This document shows, piece by piece, positions 8,310 through 15,844 of a stretch of DNA of 18,169 bases; the stretch's first letter is position 1; every line of letters begins with the position of its first letter. A program made the position numbers and the translations under genes. The stretch lies in the NCBI GenBank assembly GCA_035295665.1, contig DATGIQ010000484.1:1-18169 (forward strand), written 5' to 3'. This stretch comes from DATGIQ01 sp035295665. Lineage in GTDB: Bacteria > Planctomycetota > Planctomycetia > Gemmatales > Gemmataceae. The notes below the pieces were generated by a model. That model saw only the letters and a list, made by a program, of their open reading frames with translations, searched no databases and was not told the origin of the DNA.

Positions 8310-9002
8310 ATGGCTTGCCAGGGACTGGGTTGTAGAGTGTGCATGGGGCTGGTTATCGGCACCGCAGTGTGGTGCATGGTGGGAAGCCAGGAAGCTGTGG
8401 GTGCGGCCCAGCAGGAAACGCGTGTTTTCAGTGTCAAAATCGATGGCAAGAAGGCGGGCTTGCTGCGAATGACGATCCGTCAACCGGATGCCCATACATT
8501 TACCGTGGAGAGCAGCGCGGACGTGGCCGTCTCGTTTTTTCTCAAGAAATATCAGTACATGTATCGGGGAACCGAAGTCTGGAAAGATGGCCGGCTCGTT
8601 CGCCTCGAAAGCCAGACGAACGACGATGGCAACCAGTTTCAGGTTCTGGTCCAGCCGGATGGGGACAAGCTGCGTGTCCGGGTAAACGGCAGCGAACACA
8701 TGACTCGGCCGGACGTTTGGACGACAACTTACTGGTATTTGCAGGAGCGGCAGTCCCCGGATTCATCGGTGGTACTGATCGATTGCGATACGGGGAAGGA
8801 CCTTTTCGGGACCATGCGGTTAGTCAGCACGCAGCAGCTCACCGTGGCCGGGCAGACGCAAAACTGCGCCCATTACCAGATTCGAGGAGGAGGCGGCTTG
8901 CAAGTCGATCTCTGGTACGATGCTCAGAAACGCCTCGTCCGGCAAAAATCGCTCGACGATGGTCACGATGTGGTACTCGAGTTAATGCGGCTCGATCGCT
9001 AA
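8310..9002 (+). CDS. Secreted DUF6134-like protein of unknown function
   Basis: The product of 230 residues has a signal peptide (hydrophobic VCMGLVIGTAVWCMVG, cleavage near AVGA-A) and a beta-rich body. The conserved-looking segments EVWKDGRLVRLESQTNDDG, TYWYLQ and VDLWYDAQKRLVRQ match what I recall of the DUF6134 family, which is distantly like DUF3108. No enzymatic residues are known for that family. ATG 8310 is preferred because GAGGGAG (8296-8302) sits seven bases upstream and the signal peptide then has a normal short N-region. An in-frame ATG at 8256 would add 18 residues but has no good ribosome binding site. The gene precedes an acyl carrier protein gene by about 100 bases. The family assignment is from memory. 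Confidence 0.75.
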   Translation: MACQGLGCRVCMGLVIGTAVWCMVGSQEAVGAAQQETRVFSVKIDGKKAGLLRMTIRQPDAHTFTVESSADVAVSFFLKKYQYMYRGTEVWKDGRLVRLESQTNDDGNQFQVLVQPDGDKLRVRVNGSEHMTRPDVWTTTYWYLQERQSPDSSVVLIDCDTGKDLFGTMRLVSTQQLTVAGQTQNCAHYQIRGGGGLQVDLWYDAQKRLVRQKSLDDGHDVVLELMRLDR

Positions 9003-9103
9003 GCGCTCTTGCCAAAACGGTTGAAAGTTGATTTTCTTACGCGAATAAACGTGGCGCCGTGCCCGCGTTTGATGGAACTCTTTTGACGCCAGGAAGGTGG
9101 ACC

Positions 9104-9373
9104 ATGCCGGACCGCGACACCATTCGCCAGACGCTCATCGAATTGCTCGAAGCCGACACCGGGGAAAAATATCCAGACCTCGATGACCATACCAATCTGC
9201 GCGAAGGGCTAGGCCTGGATTCGGTAGACGTTGTCAGTATCGTCTCGCAAATCGAGCGCCGCTTCCGCATCCGCTTGACCCAGCAGGAACTGGAAAAGCT
9301 AGTGACGGTCGCCGATGTGCTCGATCTGCTGGAAACCAAGTTTACCGGCGGAGCCGAGACTTCCGCGGCCTGA
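9104..9373 (+). CDS. Acyl carrier protein
   Basis: The 89-residue acidic product has the carrier-protein signature GLDSVDVV, with Ser40 as the predicted 4'-phosphopantetheine attachment site. The surrounding four-helix pattern is typical: TIRQTLIELL for helix 1, the DSVD start of helix 2, and a VADVLDLLE C-terminal helix. Family length is usually 75-90. It would carry acyl or ketide intermediates as thioesters in the cytoplasm. ATG 9104 follows an AGGAAGGTGG purine-rich site (9091-9100); an in-frame GTG at 9059 would add 15 residues not seen in the family. No fatty-acid or polyketide synthase gene lies next to it in the window, so it is either the housekeeping AcpP placed alone or a dedicated carrier for an unknown partner. 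No gene symbol is assigned for that reason. Confidence 0.9.
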   Translation: MPDRDTIRQTLIELLEADTGEKYPDLDDHTNLREGLGLDSVDVVSIVSQIERRFRIRLTQQELEKLVTVADVLDLLETKFTGGAETSAA

Positions 9374-9448
9374 GCGCGGTTGCTTTTCCGTCGATTACGC
9401 AATCGATTGAATCCTTGTCTCAGCGACAACGCCCAGAAATGAGATACC

Positions 9449-9515
9449 CTCCACCACCCGTGGAGAGACACTCATCCTAAAGCGAGGAGAGGGCTTCCTT
9501 TGCCAGGAGCTCTCC
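9449..9515. terminator. Two weak hairpins in the convergent gap
   Basis: The 210-base gap between the convergent acyl carrier protein and response regulator genes contains CTCCAC-CACCC-GTGGAG (9449-9465). It also contains GGAGAG/CTCTCC (9486-9491 with 9510-9515), which encloses a GGC/GCC pair. Neither is followed by a T-run on either strand, so they are only possible bidirectional terminators. Nothing else is visible in this gap. Confidence 0.22.
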
Positions 9516-9583
9516 GCACAGCCCGCGAATCAGTAGGGTGGGTGGGCTGTCCTCATTTGCGGGCAAACCGCATACCTGCGCCC

Positions 9584-10309
9584 CTACGTCGGCATCTGGA
9601 CGGCCTGGAATAAGTCGGCAATCTTGATTCCCAACCCCAGCGAAATGCGATAGAGCGTCTCGATCGATGCGGAGTTCTTGCCTAGCTCGATTTGCGACAA
9701 ATAGCCGAGCGATACATTGGTCCGCTGAGCCATCTGTGCAAGGGTCAAACCCAGGGCCTTGCGGCGTTCGCGGATGGCGGCTCCGAGGGATTCGCGCAGA
9801 GCCTCCTCGGACATGCGCAACAACCCTTTGTTCTCCAGGCAGCGCTGCACAACACGCTGGAGTTGTTCGATTTTGAACGGCTTGGTCAAGTAATCAATCG
9901 TGCCGGCCCGCAAGCAGCTCAAGGCGCTGTCCATCGACGGGAAGCCGGTCACCACGATGATGCTGGCGTCCGGCTGGTAGTTGCGCACCCAACCGAGCAC
10001 CGCCTCGGAATCGAGTCCCGGCAAGACATAGTCCAGGATGATGATGTGGTATTGCTTCTCCTGAAGCTGAGCTTCCACCAGCATCGGATCGGAAACCGCA
10101 TCCACCGTGAAGTCCTTCCGGGCCAGGGCGGTCTGCATCACCCGCGTCACCGCGGCATCATCGTCCAGGATCAAAATGCGCACTTCGCCGGAACAGTAGA
10201 GATTGTCTTCTTCCTTCTCCTGCAGCCAAGTGCTAGTGCCCAGATCATTGTTCGCCGCCGGCAGCGAGCCTGCGTTGAGGGGATGCTCATCGACTCGAAG
10301 ACTTACCAC
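9584..10309 (-). CDS. Response regulator: receiver domain plus Cro/CI-type helix-turn-helix
   Basis: The 241-residue product has a CheY-like receiver at about residues 43-157, with acidic pocket Asp49-Asp51, phospho-acceptor Asp93 (ILDYVLPG), Thr121 (VVTGF) and Lys143 (LTKPF). A linker helix leads to an XRE-type helix-turn-helix at about 179-234 (RKALGLTLAQMAQRTNVS, then LGYLSQIELGK). It should bind DNA in response to phosphorylation, most likely by the kinase encoded just upstream. The start is decided by the ribosome binding site: GTG at 10309 has AAGGAG six bases upstream (10316-10321 on this strand). A TTG at 10330 in the same frame would put that site inside the coding region. XRE-type output is uncommon next to the usual OmpR, NarL and NtrC outputs. 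About 120 bases separate it from the kinase stop. Confidence 0.9.
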   Translation of the reverse strand: MVSLRVDEHPLNAGSLPAANNDLGTSTWLQEKEEDNLYCSGEVRILILDDDAAVTRVMQTALARKDFTVDAVSDPMLVEAQLQEKQYHIIILDYVLPGLDSEAVLGWVRNYQPDASIIVVTGFPSMDSALSCLRAGTIDYLTKPFKIEQLQRVVQRCLENKGLLRMSEEALRESLGAAIRERRKALGLTLAQMAQRTNVSLGYLSQIELGKNSASIETLYRISLGLGIKIADLFQAVQMPT

Positions 10310-10395
10310 AGGTTTCTCCTTGCGTTGCAAACCAAAGTTGTACAGAAAGAAAAGAACACGCCATCCCTTCCCATCCGTTCCATTGCTCGTGCATC

Positions 10396-10430
10396 CCCGG
10401 CTTGGTATCGTGCGAGGGCCCCATGCCGGG
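10396..10430. repeat. 6-bp GC inverted repeat between kinase and regulator genes
   Basis: CCCGGC (10396-10401) pairs with GCCGGG (10425-10430) across 23 bases, just after the kinase stop and before the regulator. In the transcript it would make a GC-rich intercistronic hairpin with no T-run. It may set kinase-to-regulator expression, or be chance. Confidence 0.25.
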
Positions 10431-10432
10431 AG

Positions 10433-11800
10433 CTAACCGACCCGTCTCCCCGAACAGAGGAGAGGATCGATGGCCACACTGGCCTTTTCCGCGGATCCGC
10501 CTTCGGTGCGGGCCGCCCGACCTGGCGAAGGTTTGGACGGCACCAGCGCCTCCGCAGCACGCCGAGCCGTGGGCACATAAACCCGTGCTTGCGTCCCGCT
10601 TGGCAAGGCGGGCTCCACGCGAATGCCGCCGCCATAGTTATTCATGAGGCCATACACCGAGGCCAATCCCAGGCCGCGGTGACGCGGTTTTGTGCTAAAA
10701 AAGGGGTCGGTGAAGATCCGGCAGCGCGCCTCGGCACTCAGCCCGCGTCCGGAGTCCACAATCGTGATCTCTACGTAGGAACCGGGACACGCTTTGCCGA
10801 GTAGTCCCAGGCAGTCTTCCCGGGTCAATTCGACTTGTCGGGCCGCAAGCGTAATCTTGCCGTTGCTGGTGATCGCCTCACGAGCATTTTCGAGAAGCTT
10901 GTCGAACAGAACCCGGAGCGCATCTGCATCGATGGCCAGCGCGGGCAGGTCGCGGGGGACGATCACTTCCCACGAGATGGCGTCGCCCCATGCGGCGCGC
11001 CGTCGCGTTTGTTCTTCTGCCCACACGGGCTCTAGGGCAGTCATCAGTCCCGGTGGGACACTCTTGCGGGCGCTAAACAGGCCAAGCCGATTGAGCATCT
11101 GACTCCCTTGCTGAGCCCCCGCGTAAACCTCGGTCATGAAGTTCCGTTGCGTACCGCCGGCCGGCATCTGGGCGAGGCTCAGCTCCGTGAACCCCAAGAT
11201 ACCGGTCAGCACATTATTGAAATCGTGAACCAACCGCCCCACCACGAGCGCCGATTGCTCCAGCCGCTGCTGGATTTCCACCTTCTTGCTCCACTGCTCC
11301 CACTGCTGTGCCTGTCCGGGGATCACCGCGAATTGAAAAAGGCCTAAACCTGCCAGGGTCAAGGCGGCCTGGTCATCGTCCGTCCAGGTATGAGGATGGG
11401 CGGTCTCCATGCACAGGACCCAAAGCATACTCCCGTGCCGGACGGCAGTCATTAAGAAGGAACTGCGTCCATCGGCCGATTGCGTTGCTCTGGCAGGGAA
11501 AGCGTTCCAAAACTCGGATTCCAATGGCTGCTGCTGGACCCAGGGCCAGCTCAGCGTAGCCAGGAATTCACTCTCCTGGGGAAAGAAGTACTGTACAACC
11601 GCTTCCCTCTCCAGGATCCCCGCCAGGGCCACATGGCGCGCGTTCAGTGCCTTGGCGATCTCGGCCAGCCAATGTGCCAATATTCGATCACCCGAAGCAG
11701 CAGGGGACAGCAGCCGGTGAATCGCTACCGGCACCGACCGAGGCGGTTCTTGCCGGCCCATTTCGACCTCCGCGGCGTCCCCTGTCGAATACAGATTCAT
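10433..11800 (-). CDS. Soluble sensor histidine kinase (GAF-like sensor, HisKA, HATPase)
   Basis: The 455-residue product has no transmembrane segment. Residues about 29-160 look like a GAF-type sensory domain. The phospho-acceptor His192 lies in the H box (GRLVHDFNNVLTGILGF), of the type seen in NtrB-like hybrid-family kinases. The ATPase part has the N box (KLLENAREAI, Asn305), G1 (DSGRGL, 349-354), an F box (PFFSTK) and G2 (GLGLASVYG, 376-384). A basic, proline- and serine-rich tail follows from about 412. It should autophosphorylate in the cytoplasm and pass phosphate to the regulator encoded next in the same direction. ATG 11800 has only a weak upstream purine site; ATG 11761 (442 residues) has GGAGG five bases upstream and is a strong alternative. 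A candidate promoter lies at 11858-11887. Confidence 0.92.
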   Translation of the reverse strand: MNLYSTGDAAEVEMGRQEPPRSVPVAIHRLLSPAASGDRILAHWLAEIAKALNARHVALAGILEREAVVQYFFPQESEFLATLSWPWVQQQPLESEFWNAFPARATQSADGRSSFLMTAVRHGSMLWVLCMETAHPHTWTDDDQAALTLAGLGLFQFAVIPGQAQQWEQWSKKVEIQQRLEQSALVVGRLVHDFNNVLTGILGFTELSLAQMPAGGTQRNFMTEVYAGAQQGSQMLNRLGLFSARKSVPPGLMTALEPVWAEEQTRRRAAWGDAISWEVIVPRDLPALAIDADALRVLFDKLLENAREAITSNGKITLAARQVELTREDCLGLLGKACPGSYVEITIVDSGRGLSAEARCRIFTDPFFSTKPRHRGLGLASVYGLMNNYGGGIRVEPALPSGTQARVYVPTARRAAEALVPSKPSPGRAARTEGGSAEKASVAIDPLLCSGRRVG

Positions 11801-11857
11801 GACACGAACCTTGACTCAAGGGAAACGTATCCCAGGCGAATTCTGGTCTTGCCTGAA

Positions 11858-11887
11858 ACTCTAGGATAAGTTGTGCCACTCTGTCAA
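11858..11887 (-). promoter_or_regulatory. Candidate sigma70-like promoter for the kinase-regulator pair
   Basis: On the minus strand TTGACA (11887-11882) is a perfect -35 match and TAGAGT (11863-11858) a 4/6 -10 match, with an 18-base spacer. It lies 57 bases upstream of the kinase ATG at 11800, in a 183-base gap otherwise without recognisable features. Confidence 0.4.
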
Positions 11888-11983
11888 ACGACGAGAGGCA
11901 AAATTTCTGAAAACTTCTCTACCGGCAAGATATTGTTGACTGGCCGAAATAGTTCGCAGCGCGAGTCAAATCGGGGGCTAAGC

Positions 11984-13081
11984 TCAGCTTGGTGGCTGAA
12001 TGCGCCGGACGGCGTCGGCCGCGGCCTCGCGAACAATCGATCGGCCATCGCTCTTTTGCAAATCCCGCAGGGCCGGGAGAGCCGCCTTGGCGACGGGCCC
12101 TAATCGTGCCAGCTCTTCCACGGTTGCCAGGCGGACATCGACCACTTCATCAGCCAGGCAAGCCACCAACGCAGGGACAACCGTCGGTTCCTCCTGGGCG
12201 AATGGCCCGACCGTATGGATGGCCAGGGAGCGGACCGATTTGTCGCTGTCTTTGAGGGCCTCCAGCAGGCTGGGCACGGCGGGTCTTGCTTCGCTGCCCA
12301 TTTTGTTGAGAGCAAGTAAGGCTGCACGGCGGACCTCTACCTGTTTGTCTTTGAGCGCCTGAGCCAAGGAAGCAACGGCAGCTTGCGCTTGTATTCCAAT
12401 ATTTCCCAGAGCTTCGGCCGCAAACCGCCGGACTTCGACGCGGGAATCGTGGAGCATCGCCTCGGCCAGGCCAGGGACCGCGGCCTGAGCTTCCGACCCG
12501 AGCCGGCCCAGGGCAAACGCGGCTTGGCCTCGTACCAGGGGCTCGGAATCCTTGAGCAACCGAACCAGCGGAGATTGCGCGGCCGCGGCATCGGGACCAA
12601 GGCGGCCCAAGGCTTCAGCGGCGGCCGCTCGAGTTCCCGCATGCTGATCCTGGAGCGCGTCGGTCAGCTCGGGGACCGCTGCCTTGGCTGCCGGGACCAA
12701 CCGTCCGAGCGCCATGGCCGCCGTCTGTCGCACCACGTCAACCTTGTCGGTTTTCAACGTATCGGCCAACGGCTCAACCGCCTTTCGGCCGTCGGCTCCC
12801 ATCTGGCCGAGCGTCTGGGCCGCGGTCCGCCGCACGGCAGCATCCTTATCCTTGAGAGCATCGCTTAGCCCCAGCACAACGCCCGCAACCTTGGGTCCCA
12901 GCATCCCGAGGGCAATCACGGCAGCGCGGCGGCGGTCGCCATTGGGATCTTTTTGCAACATCTCCAACCACTCCGCCGCCTTCTTGCCCCGGACGGTCGG
13001 CTCCGTATCGTCTGCGCCACGAACCACAGCCGCTGGTATAGCCAGCGTCAATAAAGCAAGCACGAGATACGTACGGAGCAT
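11984..13081 (-). CDS. Exported HEAT-repeat protein
   Basis: The 365-residue product has a Sec signal peptide (LVLALLTLAIPAAVV, cleavage near RGA-DD). It then has about nine or ten HEAT repeats of 31-33 residues through to the C-terminus, each marked by a VRxxAAxALGxLG helix and an AVPxLxxALKD helix. Such arrays form curved solenoids for protein binding; no catalytic motif is present. Cytoplasmic PBS-lyase-like HEAT proteins are common, but a signal peptide places this one outside the cytoplasmic membrane. ATG 13081 is preferred, with GGGAGAA five bases upstream and a good promoter behind it; an in-frame TTG at 13108 adds nine polar residues before the signal. The partner is unknown. Confidence 0.9.
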   Translation of the reverse strand: MLRTYLVLALLTLAIPAAVVRGADDTEPTVRGKKAAEWLEMLQKDPNGDRRRAAVIALGMLGPKVAGVVLGLSDALKDKDAAVRRTAAQTLGQMGADGRKAVEPLADTLKTDKVDVVRQTAAMALGRLVPAAKAAVPELTDALQDQHAGTRAAAAEALGRLGPDAAAAQSPLVRLLKDSEPLVRGQAAFALGRLGSEAQAAVPGLAEAMLHDSRVEVRRFAAEALGNIGIQAQAAVASLAQALKDKQVEVRRAALLALNKMGSEARPAVPSLLEALKDSDKSVRSLAIHTVGPFAQEEPTVVPALVACLADEVVDVRLATVEELARLGPVAKAALPALRDLQKSDGRSIVREAAADAVRRIQPPS

Positions 13082-13130
13082 GGCGATTCTCCCATTGCGA
13101 GACCGCAAGAATATTCAGCATCATCTGTCC

Positions 13131-13160
13131 ATGATAGGTTGGTCGAAACCGTGCGGTCAA
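13131..13160 (-). promoter_or_regulatory. Sigma70-like promoter of the HEAT-repeat gene
   Basis: On the minus strand TTGACC (13160-13155, 5/6 match) and TATCAT (13136-13131, 5/6 match) are separated by 18 bases. They predict a transcription start near 13124 and a leader of about 43 bases to the ATG at 13081. The upstream edge of the -35 box overlaps one arm of an inverted repeat. Confidence 0.55.
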
Positions 13161-13201
13161 CCAATCCCTCCACTGGCATGGGGTCTGACCGGGGATTGGT
13201 T
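13159..13201. repeat. Perfect 10-bp inverted repeat with REP-like core
   Basis: AACCAATCCC (13159-13168) is matched exactly by GGGATTGGTT (13192-13201) with a 23-base spacer. The spacer contains the palindrome GGTC-T-GACC (13182-13190) as part of GGGGTCTGACC, a motif that resembles repetitive extragenic palindromes as I remember them. It lies just past the stop of the BON gene and touches the -35 box of the HEAT gene. It could be an operator, a terminator of the BON gene lacking a T-run, or a repeat-element relic. Confidence 0.5.
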
Positions 13202-13207
13202 CCTCGG

Positions 13208-14209
13208 TCACCGATCGCTCTCCGCTCGCACGTACCCGAAACGCACCTGACGAACGCCAGGAACCCGGGCAATCGAGCTGGCCAGCTCGAAGAGATGTTC
13301 CCAGCAAGCGACGGTCCCATGCACGGTGACCGTCTCACCCAGCACCTCCACTCGAACCCCGCGGAAACGGTCGTCCTCGAGCCGCAGCGCCTCAATTGCC
13401 TGGCTGAGGCCGCTCGGAGCCTGCGCAACTGCGGAAGAAGGAGCCGGCAACGCCCGCGCCGGGTCAGCGGGAAGAGTGATGGCGGGCATGAGTGGTGCCG
13501 CTCTTTCAGCCGCTAACCGAGGGAGGAGTAGCGCACTCACGGCGGAAGGATTCGGGATCTGTGTGGAGTCCCGTGAAGGAAAGCCCGGTAATGAGTCTAC
13601 GGCGGGCTTGGTTGGCACCGGTGGAGGCGCGGCCGGTTCCGGCGTCGGTTCCTTCCGTTTCGAACGCACTGGCCGCCAGACGAACCGCGGGTCCGGTGTC
13701 GGCACGGACTCCCCAGCACGATGCACGAGCGCTCCTTGCACTTGCTCTGCGGCCGGCTGCTGGTGCTGGCTGCCCGGTGCGAGTGGCCGCCGCTGCGCCA
13801 TCAGGTCCTGGTCCTCGATGTACAATCGGTTGCGAACACTGGCCAATCCGGGGAGGCTCCGCAAGCATGCTTCGGCATGCCGGGCTACGCTCGGTGAAGA
13901 CACGCTCCCCCACAGCGTCGCGGTTCGATTCCGTACGCTGATTCCAACGACCTGTCCAGCCAAAACTTTATCCTCCAGAAGCAATTTGCGGGCGCGAAGG
14001 CTCAGCTCCAGGTCTTGGCCGATCTGGTTGGGACTCTGCGAAGGACTCGGGACCCAGACAAATGGCTCGGCATGCGCAGAACCACACCGCGAGCCCAGAA
14101 TGAGGGCGAGCACGACGCATGGAACGCATTGCTTCTGCCGCCAGCCGGTGCGCGCAGCGCCTTTGGATGGCACCGACTTGTTCGAACTTTGGAAAGGCGC
14201 GCGGCACAT
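13208..14209 (-). CDS. Exported protein with two BON domains and a proline-rich linker
   Basis: The 333-residue product has an N-terminal hydrophobic signal (VPCVVLALILGS, residues 29-40) ending near AHA-EP, preceded by an unusually long polar leader of about 28 residues. A first BON domain lies at about 65-132 (ISVRNRTATLWGSV...LPGLASVRNRL) and a second at about 268-327 (VEVLGETVTVHGTV...VPGVRQVRFGY). They are joined by about 135 residues rich in Pro, Ala and Ser. BON domains bind phospholipid or other envelope components, as in OsmY-type proteins, so an envelope role is likely. The start codon has only a weak GGGG site, so a downstream start closer to the signal cannot be excluded. The gene lies 126 bases upstream of the HEAT gene, in the same direction. 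Confidence 0.8.
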   Translation of the reverse strand: MCRAPFQSSNKSVPSKGAARTGWRQKQCVPCVVLALILGSRCGSAHAEPFVWVPSPSQSPNQIGQDLELSLRARKLLLEDKVLAGQVVGISVRNRTATLWGSVSSPSVARHAEACLRSLPGLASVRNRLYIEDQDLMAQRRPLAPGSQHQQPAAEQVQGALVHRAGESVPTPDPRFVWRPVRSKRKEPTPEPAAPPPVPTKPAVDSLPGFPSRDSTQIPNPSAVSALLLPRLAAERAAPLMPAITLPADPARALPAPSSAVAQAPSGLSQAIEALRLEDDRFRGVRVEVLGETVTVHGTVACWEHLFELASSIARVPGVRQVRFGYVRAESDR

Positions 14210-14333
14210 GACGTCGTTTCCCCGCCGGAGCTTGCGCCCTACAAGCCTGAAGCACTAACGAAGGACAGCAAGACCCTGCGCTGGCGCTTCCGGCTTGGGG
14301 AGCAATCTCACGCACGCTGATATAGTCAATTGT

Positions 14334-14345
14334 GGCGGCGCCGCC
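14334..14345. repeat. 12-bp perfect GC palindrome
   Basis: GGCGGCGCCGCC is a perfect palindrome in the gap between ribBA and the BON gene, upstream of the BON start. No function can be assigned. The rest of the 249-base gap holds only the ribBA-proximal hairpin and a weak AAAGGG/CCCTTT repeat. Confidence 0.3.
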
Positions 14346-14399
14346 TGGCAAAGGGAACGGTGAAGACGGGGCCTGTGCCCTTTCACTTTTCCGGTAGGT

Positions 14400-14443
14400 C
14401 GGCTGGTAGGGGGAGTAGCGCGTTTAACGGCCGGCACCAGCCG
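14400..14443 (-). terminator. Possible hairpin after ribBA
   Basis: CGGCTGGT (14400-14407) and ACCAGCCG (14436-14443) are perfect 8-base complements with a 28-base loop, 15 bases past the ribBA stop. There is no T-run, so factor-independent termination is doubtful. It may be an RNA 3'-end stabilising stem. Confidence 0.3.
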
Positions 14444-14458
14444 CCCACGCTTCATGCC

Positions 14459-15712
14459 TCATTCCATTTCATCGAGGAGGTGTCCGAGCTTTTCGCGTTT
14501 GGTTTTGAGATAGTTGCGATTCTTTTGGTTCGGCGGAATCTGAATCGGCACTTGCTCCACAATGCGGAGCCCATAGCCATCCAAGCCCACAACTTTTTTG
14601 GGGTTGTTGGTGAGTAGTCGGATCTGCCGGATACCCAAATCAACGAGAATTTGGGCGCCGATTCCGTAGTGCCGCAGATCAGGAGCAAAGCCAAGACGCT
14701 GGTTGGCCTCGACGGTATCGAGATTCTCCTGTTCTTGAAGCTTGTAGGCTTTGAGCTTCGCCAATAGTCCGATGCCGCGGCCCTCCTGACGCATGTACAA
14801 GATCACGCCTTTGCCCGCCTGCTGGACCTGCTCCATGGCGTGGTGGAGCTGGGAACCGCAATCGCACTTCATGCTGGCGAAGATGTCGCCGGTCAGGCAT
14901 TGGCTGTGGATGCGCAACAGGATCGGTTCGGTTTGAACGGGGATTTGTCCATTCACCTCCACGCCCACGCCGCCTTTGCACAGGGCGAGGTGCGGCTCCG
15001 GATCCACAACGGAGGTATAAGCGATCAGGTCAAATTCACCGTGGGCCGTTGGCAACTTTACGCAGACCTCGCGCCGGATCAGCCGCTCACGCTGCCGGCG
15101 ATATTTGATGAGGTCTTCGATGGTGCACATTTTGAGGCCATGCTCTTTACAAAACGCGCGCAGATCCGGCAAGCGGGCCATACGCCCATCGGGATTGACG
15201 ATCTCGCAAATGACCGCGGCTTCCTTGAGCCCGGCTAGGCGGGCGAGATCGACACTCCCTTCCGTATGTCCGGCACGGACGAGCACGCCGCCTTCACGAG
15301 CACGGAGCCCGGGGACATGGCCCTTGCCACGAACGAGGTCGTTGGGCGTCGTGCGCTCGTCGATCGCGACGGCGATGGTGCGTGCGCGATCAAAGGCGGA
15401 GGTCCCGGTGGTAATGCAGGTGCGGGCGTCGATGTAGGGAGTAAATGGAGTCGCTTGCGGATCGGTGTTGTTGCCGGGAAGCGGTTCCAGATGGAGCCGC
15501 GCACAAATCGCCGGCGACATGGCCAGGCAAACGATGCCGCAGGCGTGGCGCATCATGAAGTTGATCGCCTCCGGCGTGACCTTTTCCGCGGCGAGGACCA
15601 GATCACCCTCGTTTTCGCGAAATTCATCGTCCACCAGCACGATCATCCGGCCGGCTTGGAGCTCCGCCAGGGCTTCTTCGATGGGGCAAAAGTCTTCGTG
15701 TGTGTCGGCCAT
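14459..15712 (-). CDS. ribBA: RibBA: DHBP synthase / GTP cyclohydrolase II
   Basis: This bifunctional riboflavin-pathway enzyme has 417 residues, the usual length. The N-terminal half makes 3,4-dihydroxy-2-butanone 4-phosphate from ribulose 5-phosphate and shows the DDEFRENEGD loop (28-37) and the RAGHTEGSVDLARLAG motif with His149. The C-terminal half opens GTP and shows the zinc cysteines Cys272, Cys283 and Cys285 (HSQCLTGD...KCDCG), RQEGRGIGL (308-316), YGIGAQIL and TNNPKK. The end YLKTKREKLGHLL is typical. ATG 15712 is preferred, with GAGGT five bases upstream; an in-frame GTG at 15733 adds seven residues. The pre-RAGHTE loop reads RGKGHVPGLRA rather than the commoner RPGH-x-FPLRA. No FMN riboswitch is apparent upstream; a TAGAAT -10-like hexamer (15775-15780) lacks a good -35. 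No other riboflavin gene is in the window. Confidence 0.96.
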   Translation of the reverse strand: MADTHEDFCPIEEALAELQAGRMIVLVDDEFRENEGDLVLAAEKVTPEAINFMMRHACGIVCLAMSPAICARLHLEPLPGNNTDPQATPFTPYIDARTCITTGTSAFDRARTIAVAIDERTTPNDLVRGKGHVPGLRAREGGVLVRAGHTEGSVDLARLAGLKEAAVICEIVNPDGRMARLPDLRAFCKEHGLKMCTIEDLIKYRRQRERLIRREVCVKLPTAHGEFDLIAYTSVVDPEPHLALCKGGVGVEVNGQIPVQTEPILLRIHSQCLTGDIFASMKCDCGSQLHHAMEQVQQAGKGVILYMRQEGRGIGLLAKLKAYKLQEQENLDTVEANQRLGFAPDLRHYGIGAQILVDLGIRQIRLLTNNPKKVVGLDGYGLRIVEQVPIQIPPNQKNRNYLKTKREKLGHLLDEME

Positions 15713-15844
15713 GCTGGACCTCGGATTCAGCACAAAGGCGTTGCAAGGATCGGAATCTCGTTTCGGTTGAATCTATTCTACGCAATCGGGCTTCCCAGTG
15801 GCTGTTCAGCGCTCCGGTTGCTGCGTCTGGCGAATCGAAACCGC

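Noticed and set aside
9692..10804. 370-codon plus-strand open frame across the regulator and kinase genes
   Set aside because: It is antisense to two well-supported genes and crosses their intergenic gap; no domain is recognisable.
13326..14258. 310-codon plus-strand open frame opposite the BON gene
   Set aside because: It is an antisense shadow of a gene with a signal peptide and two BON domains; composition is biased and featureless.
15266..15844. First part of a 265-codon plus-strand frame running over ribBA
   Set aside because: This part is antisense to ribBA. Only the tail beyond 15845 shows family-like sequence and is listed as a relic.
15713..15844. FMN riboswitch upstream of ribBA
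   Set aside because: The conserved purine-rich RFN blocks were looked for on the minus strand and not seen; only ordinary leader sequence and a lone TAGAAT are present.
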